Positions 42,263-51,905 of a DNA stretch of 64,000 nt are shown here, piece after piece. The DNA is from Sphingomonas sp. AX6 (GTDB taxonomy: Bacteria > Pseudomonadota > Alphaproteobacteria > Sphingomonadales > Sphingomonadaceae): positions 2,402,008 through 2,466,007 of the forward strand of contig NZ_LR733979.1 in the NCBI RefSeq assembly GCF_902506605.1, read 5' to 3'. Position numbers and translations under genes: made by a program. The notes under the pieces are model-generated. The model saw only the letters and a list, made by a program, of their open reading frames with translations. It had not been told where the DNA came from and did not search any database. Numbering within the stretch: the first letter of the stretch is position 1; every line of letters starts with the position of its first letter.

Positions 42263-43543
42263 CTAAGTGACGATACCGATGACCGCGCCTGTCATGAGCG
42301 AGACCATATTGCCGGCAAGCCAGCTTTTCATTCCAAGAGCCGCGACATCGCCGCGGCGCTCGGGGCACAGTGTCCCAACCGTCGAGACGATTAGTCCGAC
42401 ACTGGCGAGGTTGGCGACACCGCAGAGCGAATAGGTCACGATCAGCAAGGTGCGCGGATCGAGCGTCCCGGGTGGAAGTGCGGCGAGTTCCAGATAGGCG
42501 ACATATTCGTTGAGGATCGCCTTGGTGCCCATCAAGCCGCCCGCGGCGGGCGCTTGATCCCATGGCACTCCGATCGCCCACATGGCGGGCGCGAACAGCC
42601 AGCCAAAGATGCGCTGCAGGGTGAGCGGCGCGCCGTCGATCCCGGGAAACTGGAACAGGATCTGGTCAGCAACATTCACCAGCGCGAAAATGACGATGAT
42701 GATCCCGAGCACCGCGAGCACCAGCGTCACGCCATCCGCAGTGCCTCTGATCAGCGCATCCATGCTGCTTTCGTATTTGAGACCCGCTTCTGGTTCACCG
42801 TCGGAGTCGCTATCCGGCACCGGACCCACTGGGGGCGGGACCATAAGCCGGGCAACGAGCACCGCGGCGGGCAGCGATATCAACGAGGCGACGATCATGT
42901 GACCGACCGCATTGGGCACGGTCTGCGACAAGGTCGTCGCATAGAGGATCAGGATGGCGCCCGAGATCGTGGCCATGATCAACACCATGATGGAAAACAG
43001 GTCTGAGCGGCTCATCCTCGCAAACCAGGCTTTCAGAACAAGCGGGGACTCAACGACGCCCAGAAACATTGTCGCACCGGCCCCCAGTCCGACCACCCCG
43101 CTGACACCCAGGGTCTTGCGCAGCATCCATGACAATCCGCGAACCGCAGCGCGCAGGATACCCCAGTGCCAGAGCAGCGCCGCGATTGCGGAGAATACTA
43201 TGATGAGCGGCAGGATCTGGAAGGCGACGATGACCGGTTCCTCGGCGCCCGGTCTGAGCACGAAAGGAATGGGCGCTCCGCCGGTATAGCCGAACATATA
43301 GCTCGACCCGACCAGCGTCGCGCGTTCGATCGCCGAGACCGCACTGTTGGCATAGCCCACAAGTGTCCACACGAAGGGAACCCGCGTTACGACAAGAGCA
43401 ATGGCGAACTGCAACGCCAGCGCACCTCCAATCCAGCGCCATCCCGGTCGCGCCTCGCGGTTTTCCGAAATGGTCCAAGCGATCACGAGCACTGCCGCAA
43501 TTCCGATCAGACCCTGAAAATTCTGTATCCACTCCGGCATCAT
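42263..43543 (-). CDS. concentrative nucleoside transporter (NupC/CNT family)
   Basis: From ATG 43543 the protein has 426 residues. Family signatures are visible in IFSAIAALLWHWGILRAAVR, FLGVVESPLVLKAW (substrate-binding VESP region), LMGTKAILNEYVAY and TYSLCGVANLASVG. It imports nucleosides with protons or sodium. It lies 11 bp after the TonB receptor gene, so the pair could give outer- plus inner-membrane uptake of one substrate, though the receptor type makes this uncertain. The frame is open far upstream across the receptor end and is not real there. Confidence 0.92.
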   Translation of the reverse strand: MMPEWIQNFQGLIGIAAVLVIAWTISENREARPGWRWIGGALALQFAIALVVTRVPFVWTLVGYANSAVSAIERATLVGSSYMFGYTGGAPIPFVLRPGAEEPVIVAFQILPLIIVFSAIAALLWHWGILRAAVRGLSWMLRKTLGVSGVVGLGAGATMFLGVVESPLVLKAWFARMSRSDLFSIMVLIMATISGAILILYATTLSQTVPNAVGHMIVASLISLPAAVLVARLMVPPPVGPVPDSDSDGEPEAGLKYESSMDALIRGTADGVTLVLAVLGIIIVIFALVNVADQILFQFPGIDGAPLTLQRIFGWLFAPAMWAIGVPWDQAPAAGGLMGTKAILNEYVAYLELAALPPGTLDPRTLLIVTYSLCGVANLASVGLIVSTVGTLCPERRGDVAALGMKSWLAGNMVSLMTGAVIGIVT

Positions 43544-43554
43544 GCATTCGACTT

Positions 43555-46500
43555 TCAAAACTTGTAGGCTAGGCCGAACTGGAATTGGCGGGGCGGACCG
43601 GCATTGCGCTGCAAGAAGGAGGCACCGCCGCCGAACTGCACCTGGTTCGAGGTGGTAGCGGCATTTGCAAAGCCGGACTCGTTGTTCGCATTGAACAGGT
43701 TGAAGACATCGGCGCTGGCCTCGAGCAGCCCGCCAGCGACCGGCAACGCATAGCGTGCACCAAGATCGACGGTGGCCGACCATGGCAAACGGCCGGCATT
43801 CCTGCGCGCGCCCGGGTAGCGATCTGAATTGCCGACGAAATTCTCGCCGAAGCTTGCCCCGTCGCCGTTGAGATCCTGCGTACCGAAAATGCGTGCGTCC
43901 GGCACGAAGTTCACGGGCTGGCCCGACTGGAAGAGGCCTGCAAAGGTGAGCGTCAGGCCGTCTGTCGGATAGAGGAAGCCCACTGCCGAAATGACGTGGC
44001 GTCGGTCGTTTGCCGATGGGCCCCATTCGGAAGCGAAGTCGTTGCCATCGGCAGCGCGAAAATTGATGTCGTCGGTGTCGTTCTCGAGGCTGGACAGCGT
44101 GTAGGCGAGCCGGAAGCCGTAGAAATCATCCCCCCTTGCCTTGTTCGCCTGCAAAAGAAGCGCCGTGTATTCGGCCTCTCCGGCGGTCTCGGACACGGTG
44201 ATCTGCCGCGCGCCACCGGGCTGCCGCGAGACTGGCCGCGACGCATCGGCATCGGCCTGCGAACGCACCAGCCCCAGTTGCTGCGCAAGAGCCAGGCGTG
44301 ACGCATTGTCCCGCGCGGCTTGCAACAGCGCAATATTGTCCTGCGTCAGATTGGCGAGATCGGGTCTGAACAGTGTCGGCGCATTGAGATCGCGCAGACG
44401 CACCAGATTGTGCGAACGGCTGTAGATCAGATCGGCGGCCAGGGTGATCGTGTCGGTCGCCTGGAACTGGTAGCCAGCGCTCAGCTGGACCGAATAGGGA
44501 TTGTCGTAGCCTGCCGGACTTAGGATGCGGGCTTCGTTTATGACGGCGGTATTCCGCAATTCCTGGACCTCATCGGGCGTGGGACATTGTGAAACCGTCG
44601 CGCACTGCGGTGACACGGTGAGGTTGCCATCGAAGGTCAGATCGGAAAGGTCGGCTTCCGCAGGAAGCAGGCCCAGGGACTGCAATTGCGCGAGTTGGTT
44701 GAGGAACCCCGGCGACCGCGTGTTGCGCTGGAGTGCGTCCGAAACGACGGCGTAGGACAGTTTGCCGTAGAAGAGACCCGCACCGAACCGCAGCGTGGAC
44801 CGCGCATCGGGACGATAATTCAGGGCAAAGCGCGGCGCGATGTTATCGTGGTCGCCGCTTCTGCCGCCTTCTTCGGAGAGACTGTCGTAATCATAACGCA
44901 CGCCCAGCGTGGCTGTCAGCCGGGACGTAAGCTGCCACTCGTCCTCGACATAGAAGGCGAGCTGAGTCTGGTCAGTGCCGAAGCTCTGCGGGCGCAGCTC
45001 TACCGCGTAGTTGATGACCGCCGGATCGAGCGCGAGAACCTCGCTTGCACCGAGGCCAAGACCTGCACCGCCCTGCGCCAACGCACCGAGCTGCGCATCG
45101 GTGAGCCGCACGGTGTAATTTCCGTCGGGATTTCCGCCGCCGAGCAGCCCGATATCCGAATGGATCGCATCGACGCCCACGGTCAGCTTATGCTCGCCAA
45201 TGGAGCGCTGTGCCCGGTGTGTCGTCTGCCAGGTTTCCTCGCGACTGTCGAAAACGAAACCGGGATGCCCGACCACGCCGGCGGTCAGTCCGCTGGGGCC
45301 CTGGATCGTGACCTGCGGTCCAGCGCCGGCAACCGGCTTTCCGTAATCCCATCGAAAGCGACTATACTGAAGCGCCCCGTCGTAGCTCCACACATCGCCC
45401 GAATAGCTGGCAGTCGCCGCAATCAGGGTCGAGAGGCGGTCCTGCCGCGACCCCGCCGAGGGGAAAGTGACATTCCCGCCCCCCAGCGCGCCGCCGGGAC
45501 GATCGACCGAAACCCGCCCGATGTTGGCGCGCAGCGAAAGCGTCCAGTCATCGGTGAGCCGGTGGTCAATCCTGAGCGAGCCGAGATGGAATTCATTGTT
45601 TCCGGTGACGTTCTCGACGACGCCGAGCAGCGGAGCGTCAACGATCTGCACGTTGCGATCGCGCGTAAATTCGTAATTGGCATAGAAAAAGGTGCGGTCG
45701 CGTGCGATCGGACCACCGAGGCTGGCGCCGGCCTGATAGCGTTCGAAGCTTTCTCCGACCGGATTGCCGGTGAGATCGCGCCGCGGGAAGGCGGATCGGG
45801 CATCCAACGGCCGCCCCGGGCGGATCAACCCATAAAGTTCGCCATGGAACTCGTTCGATCCCGATGGCGTGGTGTAATTGATGATGCCGTTCGCCGTGCG
45901 CCCGTATTCCACCGAATAAGAATTTGCGAGCACCGTGACTTCCCGCGTGAAACCAAGCGGCACCGGAAATTTGATTCCGCCGAGAAAGTTCTCGTTATTG
46001 TCGAGGCCATCGATCAGATAGTTGGTGTCCAGCCCATTCGAGCCATTGATCGAAATCGAAGGCGCCTCGGGAAAGAAGCCGGTCGAGGGAACCACGTTCG
46101 GGAGACGCACCAGCGCTCCGATGACATCGCGGCCCTCGATCGGAAGAGCCGCAAGCTCTCTCTCGCCGAGCGAAGCCGACACTTCCGCATTGACCGCATT
46201 CAAGCCGGTGACCGCGCGAATTCCCGTCACGACGATCGTATTGCCAGCGCGATCGATGCGAAGCGTCACGCTACTGGTGAAATTTGCCCGCAGCGAGACC
46301 TCGCGCGACGCCGCTCCAAAGCGTCCCTCGGCATCGCCCGTCGCAAACACCCGGTAGCTACCCGCCGTGGTGAGGCCTTCGATCCGGGCCTGGCCGTTGG
46401 CATCGGTCCGGACTGTCCGCTCATATCCGATACTGTCGTTGACGATGCGAATTTCGGCATCGGGTACGGCTTCGCCGCTCCCCGCGTCGACGACCGCAAT

Positions 46501-46593
46501 GGCGATCCCCGCCTGCTGGGCATAAGCGGGCGACGCGGTGCAGAGGGCGATCGCGCAGGCGGCGCCGCCCAGATGGAAGGGAGTCATTCGCAT
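43555..46593 (-). CDS. TonB-dependent receptor, Oar-like, with carboxypeptidase-regulatory N-domain
   Basis: From ATG 46593 (or 46587) the protein has 1012 residues. A signal peptide ends at PAYAQ. A carboxypeptidase regulatory-like domain follows (about 30-110; DAGSGEAVPDAEIRIVND), then a plug with LPIEGRDVIGALVRLPN and YLIDGLDNNENFLGG, and a 22-strand barrel ending in FGLAYKF with the C-terminal Phe. The Oar type imports or exports larger peptides or proteins in some species. Its substrate is unknown. It is the seventh gene of the minus-strand run behind the sigma promoter. Confidence 0.92.
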   Translation of the reverse strand: MRMTPFHLGGAACAIALCTASPAYAQQAGIAIAVVDAGSGEAVPDAEIRIVNDSIGYERTVRTDANGQARIEGLTTAGSYRVFATGDAEGRFGAASREVSLRANFTSSVTLRIDRAGNTIVVTGIRAVTGLNAVNAEVSASLGERELAALPIEGRDVIGALVRLPNVVPSTGFFPEAPSISINGSNGLDTNYLIDGLDNNENFLGGIKFPVPLGFTREVTVLANSYSVEYGRTANGIINYTTPSGSNEFHGELYGLIRPGRPLDARSAFPRRDLTGNPVGESFERYQAGASLGGPIARDRTFFYANYEFTRDRNVQIVDAPLLGVVENVTGNNEFHLGSLRIDHRLTDDWTLSLRANIGRVSVDRPGGALGGGNVTFPSAGSRQDRLSTLIAATASYSGDVWSYDGALQYSRFRWDYGKPVAGAGPQVTIQGPSGLTAGVVGHPGFVFDSREETWQTTHRAQRSIGEHKLTVGVDAIHSDIGLLGGGNPDGNYTVRLTDAQLGALAQGGAGLGLGASEVLALDPAVINYAVELRPQSFGTDQTQLAFYVEDEWQLTSRLTATLGVRYDYDSLSEEGGRSGDHDNIAPRFALNYRPDARSTLRFGAGLFYGKLSYAVVSDALQRNTRSPGFLNQLAQLQSLGLLPAEADLSDLTFDGNLTVSPQCATVSQCPTPDEVQELRNTAVINEARILSPAGYDNPYSVQLSAGYQFQATDTITLAADLIYSRSHNLVRLRDLNAPTLFRPDLANLTQDNIALLQAARDNASRLALAQQLGLVRSQADADASRPVSRQPGGARQITVSETAGEAEYTALLLQANKARGDDFYGFRLAYTLSSLENDTDDINFRAADGNDFASEWGPSANDRRHVISAVGFLYPTDGLTLTFAGLFQSGQPVNFVPDARIFGTQDLNGDGASFGENFVGNSDRYPGARRNAGRLPWSATVDLGARYALPVAGGLLEASADVFNLFNANNESGFANAATTSNQVQFGGGASFLQRNAGPPRQFQFGLAYKF

Positions 46594-46642
46594 TGAGATG
46601 TTCCAGTTTGACCGCAGGTCGTAATAGAGGGGCAAGGGCGTA

Positions 46643-47077
46643 TTATTGCCCGGCCCGACGCGCCTGGAGCCAGCTATCGAGCGACCAGCGATCCTCCTCC
46701 CGCAAGGCGACGAGCAGCAGGCTGGCGAAAGCAAGGGCGAGCGAGGGAAAGAAGAGGACATTGCTGGTCTCGGGAGTCAGCAGGTAGAGGCCCAGCGGAT
46801 CGAGCAGATATTTCCAGATGGTTAGTGCGCCGAACACCAGCACCACGGCCTGAGCGACGAGCGCAAACCGCCGGAACAATCCGATGATCACGAGTATGCC
46901 GATGACCAGCAGTGCCGCGCCCCAGGCGACCTGGATCGCTTCGGCCGATCCCAGTCCGGAATAGTATTTCGCGCTCACTCCGGCGCCTTTCTCGGGTGCG
47001 GTCACGCGAATGAGTCCCCAGACCACGAGAAGCAGAGCGGTTGCGACACGCAGGCCGGCCAGTGCGAATTGTTTCAT
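46643..47077 (-). CDS. DoxX-like four-helix membrane protein
   Basis: From ATG 47077 (AAAGGAAT upstream) the protein has 144 residues and four hydrophobic helices (LRVATALLLVVWGLIRV; VAWGAALLVIGILVIIGL; ALVAQAVVLVFGALTIW; FPSLALAFASLLLVAL). The size and the PxGLYLLTPE loop fit uncharacterised DoxX/DoxD-like proteins. It may take part in membrane redox processes; the true function is unknown. It lies between the disulfide reductase fusion and the receptor gene. Confidence 0.72.
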   Translation of the reverse strand: MKQFALAGLRVATALLLVVWGLIRVTAPEKGAGVSAKYYSGLGSAEAIQVAWGAALLVIGILVIIGLFRRFALVAQAVVLVFGALTIWKYLLDPLGLYLLTPETSNVLFFPSLALAFASLLLVALREEDRWSLDSWLQARRAGQ

Positions 47078-47120
47078 CGGTATTCCTTTCAGATCATTTG
47101 GCTGCTGCCGAGTGGGCTCA

Positions 47121-49271
47121 CTAGCCGCGCCGCCAGCGATGATATCGCTCGACGATGGCAAGCAGCCTTTCGGGCACATGCTTCTTCTTCCATTCACCGG
47201 CGGCGAACTTGTTCGCCTCGGCAAGCGTTGGATAGGTGTGGATCGTGCTCAGGATCTTGTTGAGACCAAGGCCATGTTTCATTGCGAGCACATACTCGGC
47301 AAGCAGCTCGCCGGCGTGAGCCGCGACGATCGTCACTCCCAGGATCCTATCCTTCCCAGGCGGCGTGATGACCTTGACGAAGCCACCGGTCTCGCTTTCG
47401 GCAATCGCGCGGTCGAGCTCTTGCAGGGGATAGATGGTGACCTCGTGCTCGACGCCCTGCTCGGCCGCTTCCTGTTCGTTCAGGCCAACACGGGCAATTT
47501 CAGGGTCGAGAAAGGTCGTCCAGGGGATCACGCGGTAATCCGCCTTGAAGCGCCAGAACTGCCCGAACAGCGCATTGACGCTCGCAAACCAGGCCTGATG
47601 CGCCGCCGTGTGCGTGAACTGGTAGGGGCCGGCAACGTCTCCGGCCGCGTAGATGTTGGGATAGAGCGTGGCCAAGTAATCATCGGTGACGACCGTCTTG
47701 TCGGTATCGATGCCCAGCTCTTCCAGCCCGTAGCCTGAAAGGCGCGCCTTGCGGCCGATAGCGACGATCAGGGCATCGAAACCGATGCGGCGTTCGCCAT
47801 CCTCGCTGCGCAGAATAGCGATCTTCTTACCGTGTTCGGTCTCGAACCCGATCGCTTCGTGACCGGTCAGAACGGTTGCACCCGACGCCTCGAGACTGCC
47901 TTTGGCGAGTTCGGACACATCTCCATCCTCACGTGCCAGAATCCGATCACCGCGCTCAACCTGCGTCACGGTCGCTCCGAGCCGGGCGAAGGCCTGCGAC
48001 AGCTCGCAGCCGATCGGTCCGCCGCCGAGTACGACGATACGCCGGGGTATCTCTTCGAGCCGAGCGAATTCATCCCACAGCGTATCGCTGGTCAGGTAGC
48101 CCGTTTCGGAAAGGCCGGGCAGGTCGGGCACGAATGGCTCGGCTCCTGCCGCGATGACGACCGCGCGCGTGGTGAGCCGCCGCGTGCTGCCGTCGCTGGC
48201 GGCTATTTCGACGGTCCAGGGATCGACCAGCCGGGCACGACCCTGCAACACATCCACACCGAGACCGGTATAGCGCTCGACGCTGTCATGAGGCTCGATT
48301 TCGGCAATGATGCGGTGAATACGTCCCATCACCGCGGAAAAACTGAACTGTGGTTCCACCGCTGAGAGGCCATACCTTTGCGCCTCACGCATATGTTGCG
48401 CGACCTTGGCGCTCTTGATCAGTGCCTTGGATGGCACGCAGCCGTAATTGAGACAGTCGCCGCCCATCTTGGAAGCTTCGACCAGCGTTACCTTCGCCTT
48501 TACTGTGGCGGCGATGTAGGACGAGACGAGACCTGCGGAGCCTGCCCCGATCACCACGAGATTCCGGTCGAACGAGCGCGGTTGCTGCCACTTGCGATAG
48601 ACTTGGCCGCGCCTGATCCAGCGCATGACGAACTTTCCAATCCACGGCAGCAAGCCAAGCGCGGCGAAGGAAAGCAGCAACTCGGGTGTCGCGATATCGC
48701 GCACGTCCTCGATACCGGCAAGCTGCGTACCGGCATTGACGTAAACGATCGTGCCGAGAAGCATGCCGACCTGGCTGACCCAGAAATAGGTCCAGATGCG
48801 GATGGGGGTCAGACCCATCACGAGGTTGACGGCAAAGAAAGGGAACACCGGCACGAGCCGCAGCGAAAACAGGTAGAAGGCGCCATCGCGTTCGACCCCG
48901 GCATTGATGGCCTTGAGACGCTGCGCGAAACGGGACTGGACCATGTCGCGAAATAGATATCGCGCTGCCAGAAACGCCAGCGTTGCACCGATTGTCGAGG
49001 CGAATGACACGACAATAGTGCCCACGACCAGGCCGAAGAGTGCACCTGCCAGAAGCGTCAGCAACGCCGCTCCGGGAAATGATAGGGCGGTGAGCAAGAC
49101 GTAGCCAAGGAAGAACGCTCCGAGGACGAGCACCGGGTGGTTCTCGTAAAATCGTGCAATCGTGCTCTGATACTGTCTTATCGCCTCGAGGTTCGCAAAC
49201 TGGCCAAGGTCGAGAACAAACCAGGCAGCCAGCGCGAGGGCGAGGACGGTCAGGAGGACAAGGCGTTTCAC
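47121..49271 (-). CDS. fusion of VTT (TVP38/TMEM64) domain with mercuric-reductase-like flavoprotein
   Basis: The 716-residue fusion has residues 1-225 as a VTT/DedA-like membrane domain (FFLGYVLLTALSFPGAALLT; RLVPVFPFFAVNLVMGLTP). From about 237 a class I flavoprotein disulfide reductase follows, with the FAD motif VVIGAGSAGLVSSY and the redox pair Cys273/Cys278 in GGDCLNYGCVPSK. The NAD-binding motif is VVLGGGPIGCELSQ and the C-terminal dimer domain has HTYPTLAEA. The distal Cys pair of MerA is absent, so mercury reduction is unlikely. It probably moves electrons at the membrane to a small thiol or quinone. Its start overlaps the upstream stop (ATGA). Confidence 0.9.
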   Translation of the reverse strand: MKRLVLLTVLALALAAWFVLDLGQFANLEAIRQYQSTIARFYENHPVLVLGAFFLGYVLLTALSFPGAALLTLLAGALFGLVVGTIVVSFASTIGATLAFLAARYLFRDMVQSRFAQRLKAINAGVERDGAFYLFSLRLVPVFPFFAVNLVMGLTPIRIWTYFWVSQVGMLLGTIVYVNAGTQLAGIEDVRDIATPELLLSFAALGLLPWIGKFVMRWIRRGQVYRKWQQPRSFDRNLVVIGAGSAGLVSSYIAATVKAKVTLVEASKMGGDCLNYGCVPSKALIKSAKVAQHMREAQRYGLSAVEPQFSFSAVMGRIHRIIAEIEPHDSVERYTGLGVDVLQGRARLVDPWTVEIAASDGSTRRLTTRAVVIAAGAEPFVPDLPGLSETGYLTSDTLWDEFARLEEIPRRIVVLGGGPIGCELSQAFARLGATVTQVERGDRILAREDGDVSELAKGSLEASGATVLTGHEAIGFETEHGKKIAILRSEDGERRIGFDALIVAIGRKARLSGYGLEELGIDTDKTVVTDDYLATLYPNIYAAGDVAGPYQFTHTAAHQAWFASVNALFGQFWRFKADYRVIPWTTFLDPEIARVGLNEQEAAEQGVEHEVTIYPLQELDRAIAESETGGFVKVITPPGKDRILGVTIVAAHAGELLAEYVLAMKHGLGLNKILSTIHTYPTLAEANKFAAGEWKKKHVPERLLAIVERYHRWRRG

Positions 49272-50734
49272 GTACTGGTTTCCTGATCGAATGGGTCGGA
49301 GCGGTTTGTTTCTGTCGCCTTCGACCTGCGGAAAGGCATGGCGCTCTCCATCGTCTGGCGCGCGCGCGCACCGCTGAAGCTGGCAACGAGAAACGGGACG
49401 AGGTAATTGAGCGCGATGCGACCCCAGGAAACAGCCTCCCCGGAAAGCAGCTCGTCACCCTGGTTGATCGCGTTGAGGCAGGTGCCGACGACGAGCGACA
49501 CCTGCAATGCCGTGCGAACAACAGACGGCGAGAGCATCGCACGTGCTAGCGTTGTTCGCCTCAAATCGGCACGCCCGGACACCGCGAGACGTTGGAAATG
49601 CATCACGAACCTGCGATCGATCCAGTCCTTGAGATGCCACACCCATGAGCCCTGCACCGACAGACTGCCCCACGACAGGATCGCATTCCGGTCGCCGGTC
49701 GAGAGCAGGTATAGCGTCCGCTTTCGCGGACTATATGGACGCAACTTATCCCCACGAACGAACGAACGCAGGTTTGCGGCAAGGATCGGGCCCGCCTTGA
49801 CGGCGTGGACTCCCGAGCGCGCCAGCCTGCGGTCGGCTCTTTCGGATACATCGCCTGCGGCGAATACCTCGCGGTGCGACCGGCTCTGAAGATCGGCTCC
49901 GATGGACACGCCTCCGCCGGGACCGAGCATCAGGCTGCTGTCGGCGAGCCAGCGAGGAGGGTTGCTCCCGGTCGCAGCAATCACCAGGTCGAACCTGGCG
50001 GAGCCGCCATTGTGCAATAGCTGTCCGCCTTCTCCCACCTCGAGGTCGGTCTGCTGAATTTCCACGCCGCGTCCTTCAAGGGCCACGCGAGCACGTTCCC
50101 GAACGCCGCACGCGTGCCCGGCAAGCAGCCCATCCTGTCCGGTAATCAGAACAATCCGGGGGGGAACAGGATTGTCCTGAAAACGAGACGCGACGGCGAA
50201 TGCCAGTTCCGTTCCTGCCGCACCTCCACCGACTACGGCGATCTGTGAAGGACCGGATTGTGCGACCGATCTCTCGAATTTCTCCCATTGCTCCATGAAC
50301 CGGCCGATCGGGCGAACCGGGCGCAGTGCCTTGATGCCAGAGAAAGCCGAGAGCTCGAGATGTCCTCCGACCCCAAGCGAAAGCACGTCGTAATCGAGGA
50401 TTTTGCCCGAAGAGAGCGTGAGCAGTTTCGCATCGGCATCCAGCGCAGCAACCTCGTCCTCGATGACCTGAATGTCAGTCGCCGCTGCCAGGGACCGGAT
50501 GTCGATCTCGAGTTCGCTTCGGCGGTACAGGCCTTCGATCCACCCGGGCAGCATTCCGGAATATATCATGCGGGAAGAGGGCGTCACCAGAATGCGCTCG
50601 GTTCCCTTCAGGGGATTGCGCTGCCAGTCTTCCAGAACGGCCAAATGCGAATGACCCCCGCCAGCGAGGATCACGCGCAAAGGCCGTGAAGGGCCGGCTC
50701 CAAACCCGCGGCTACTGTTGGGTTCGGCCCTCAC
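49268..50734 (-). CDS. FAD-dependent oxidoreductase fused to NrtS domain
   Basis: The start at GTG 50734 overlaps the NrsF stop (GTGA) and gives 488 residues. The N-terminal two-thirds is a pyridine-nucleotide-type flavoprotein: RVILAGGGHSHLAVLEDW, QIAVVGGGAAGTELAFAVA and VFAAGDVSERADRR, similar to the reductase domain found fused to SelD and to NDH-2-like enzymes. From about residue 409 two helices (LQVSLVVGTCLNAINQGDEL and IALNYLVPFLVASFSGA) match the NrtS domain, named for nitrate/nitrite transport in a cyanobacterium. It may be a membrane-tethered dehydrogenase. Its stop overlaps the next start. Confidence 0.83.
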   Translation of the reverse strand: MRAEPNSSRGFGAGPSRPLRVILAGGGHSHLAVLEDWQRNPLKGTERILVTPSSRMIYSGMLPGWIEGLYRRSELEIDIRSLAAATDIQVIEDEVAALDADAKLLTLSSGKILDYDVLSLGVGGHLELSAFSGIKALRPVRPIGRFMEQWEKFERSVAQSGPSQIAVVGGGAAGTELAFAVASRFQDNPVPPRIVLITGQDGLLAGHACGVRERARVALEGRGVEIQQTDLEVGEGGQLLHNGGSARFDLVIAATGSNPPRWLADSSLMLGPGGGVSIGADLQSRSHREVFAAGDVSERADRRLARSGVHAVKAGPILAANLRSFVRGDKLRPYSPRKRTLYLLSTGDRNAILSWGSLSVQGSWVWHLKDWIDRRFVMHFQRLAVSGRADLRRTTLARAMLSPSVVRTALQVSLVVGTCLNAINQGDELLSGEAVSWGRIALNYLVPFLVASFSGARARQTMESAMPFRRSKATETNRSDPFDQETST

Positions 50735-51378
50735 CAGCGAAGAAGAGGCGGGACGACCACTCGGCCGAGAAGTGCGCACGCCAGCACCGCGCCGGTATGC
50801 CAGATGCCGATATGGATTATATCCGCATGAGCGCAGCTGAGCGAAAAGCCGGCAATCCCGAAGCACCCCGAAGCAACGCCGGTCAAAAGGCCCGCCCTCG
50901 CGGGATTCGTTGGCGCGCCCTTCCGCTGCCATACGGTCAGCGCAACAAAAGTCAGCAGGCCGAAAAGTGTTCCTGCCATCACACACCCCAGACCGTCGAG
51001 AGAGGAAACCGAGGCGAAATCAGTGTGCCAGCTGTCGAGAGAGCTCACCAGGGCAGCCAGTGGAAGAATGCCCAGCATCAACGCCGCCCATTTCCACCCG
51101 GAATGATCGGCTCCGACCTGGGGCTTGCTTTGCAGAACGACCGAGAGCGACGCTATGAATCCGAGGAGCAGAAACGAGCCTGTCGCGATGATATAGACGG
51201 GACTTGCCGCAAGCATCGTAAGGTTCCAGCGTAGGCCGGTTATTATGATTGCCGCTGCCAAGGTGACTGCCAGAGATGCCCCAGCGACAATTAGACCGCG
51301 CGTGACGCTGATAGGGCGGACCGGCCGGAGGTCTCCCACAAGCTCATCGATCAATGTATCGGACTTATACTGCGACAT
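50731..51378 (-). CDS. NrsF-type anti-sigma factor (DUF1109)
   Basis: From ATG 51378 the protein has 215 residues with six membrane helices. It belongs to the DUF1109/NrsF family, the membrane anti-sigma partner of SigF-type ECF factors. Conserved cysteines fall at Cys132 (GLGCVMAG) and Cys182 (FSLSCAHAD), the two positions I know to matter for signal response in Caulobacter NrsF. It follows the sigma gene by 2 bp. It should hold the sigma factor at the membrane until a metal or oxidant signal acts on the cysteines. Confidence 0.9.
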   Translation of the reverse strand: MSQYKSDTLIDELVGDLRPVRPISVTRGLIVAGASLAVTLAAAIIITGLRWNLTMLAASPVYIIATGSFLLLGFIASLSVVLQSKPQVGADHSGWKWAALMLGILPLAALVSSLDSWHTDFASVSSLDGLGCVMAGTLFGLLTFVALTVWQRKGAPTNPARAGLLTGVASGCFGIAGFSLSCAHADIIHIGIWHTGAVLACALLGRVVVPPLLRW

Positions 51379-51380
51379 TG

Positions 51381-51905
51381 TCACTCACTTTCAATCGAAG
51401 CCGCGAGACGCTTTAGTCCGCGATGGATGTTTACCTTGACGAGGGATTCGGTCTGACCCGATGCGCTCGCCGCCTCGGAAATGGAGAGGCCCTCGATCTT
51501 GACCAGCTCGATGGCTTCCGCCTGCCCGGCAGGAAGGCGCGCAAGTAAGCGCTCAAGACTTATCCGGGCCGCGATGGCCGGCTCGTCGCTCCAGGCCGCG
51601 TGGTTTTCATCGAGCAGGGTTTCGGGTTTGCGATAGAGACGGCGTAGCTGATCGACCCATCGATACCGGGCGATGGCTGCTAACCAGGGTAGAAAAGCTC
51701 GCTTCGAATCGTAAGTCGCGAGTTTCCGATGGAGCGAAAGCAACGTGTCCTGAATGAGGTCGTCCCGTAGTTGCTGCGGCACCTTGCCCGCGAAGTAGGC
51801 ACCCAGCCACGTCCGACATTCGATCAAGAGGGTTCTGTAGGCTTCGCGGTCTCCAGCCTGTGCCCGAGCCGTGAGGTGAGCCATTGATCGTTCATCTGGC
51901 TTCAT
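51381..51905 (-). CDS. RNA polymerase sigma factor, ECF type (SigF/EcfF-like)
   Basis: From ATG 51905, overlapping the DoxX stop (ATGA), the protein has 174 residues. Region 2 is in DDLIQDTLLSLHRKLATYDS and FLPWLAAIARYRWVDQLRR; region 4 in LPAGQAEAIELVKIEGLSIS and TESLVKVNIHRGLKRL. Together with the NrsF gene next to it, this marks the SigF subgroup, known for GTAACC-N16-CGAA promoters. Such promoters occur before its own operon and two others in this window. Confidence 0.92.
   Translation of the reverse strand: MKPDERSMAHLTARAQAGDREAYRTLLIECRTWLGAYFAGKVPQQLRDDLIQDTLLSLHRKLATYDSKRAFLPWLAAIARYRWVDQLRRLYRKPETLLDENHAAWSDEPAIAARISLERLLARLPAGQAEAIELVKIEGLSISEAASASGQTESLVKVNIHRGLKRLAASIESE

Noticed and set aside
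44686..46596. 636-codon plus-strand frame opposite the TonB receptor
   Set aside because: Shadow; the receptor frame has signal peptide, plug and barrel features.
47121..49271. Mercuric reductase annotation
   Set aside because: Only the active-site Cys pair is present; the C-terminal Cys pair and any mer operon partner are missing.
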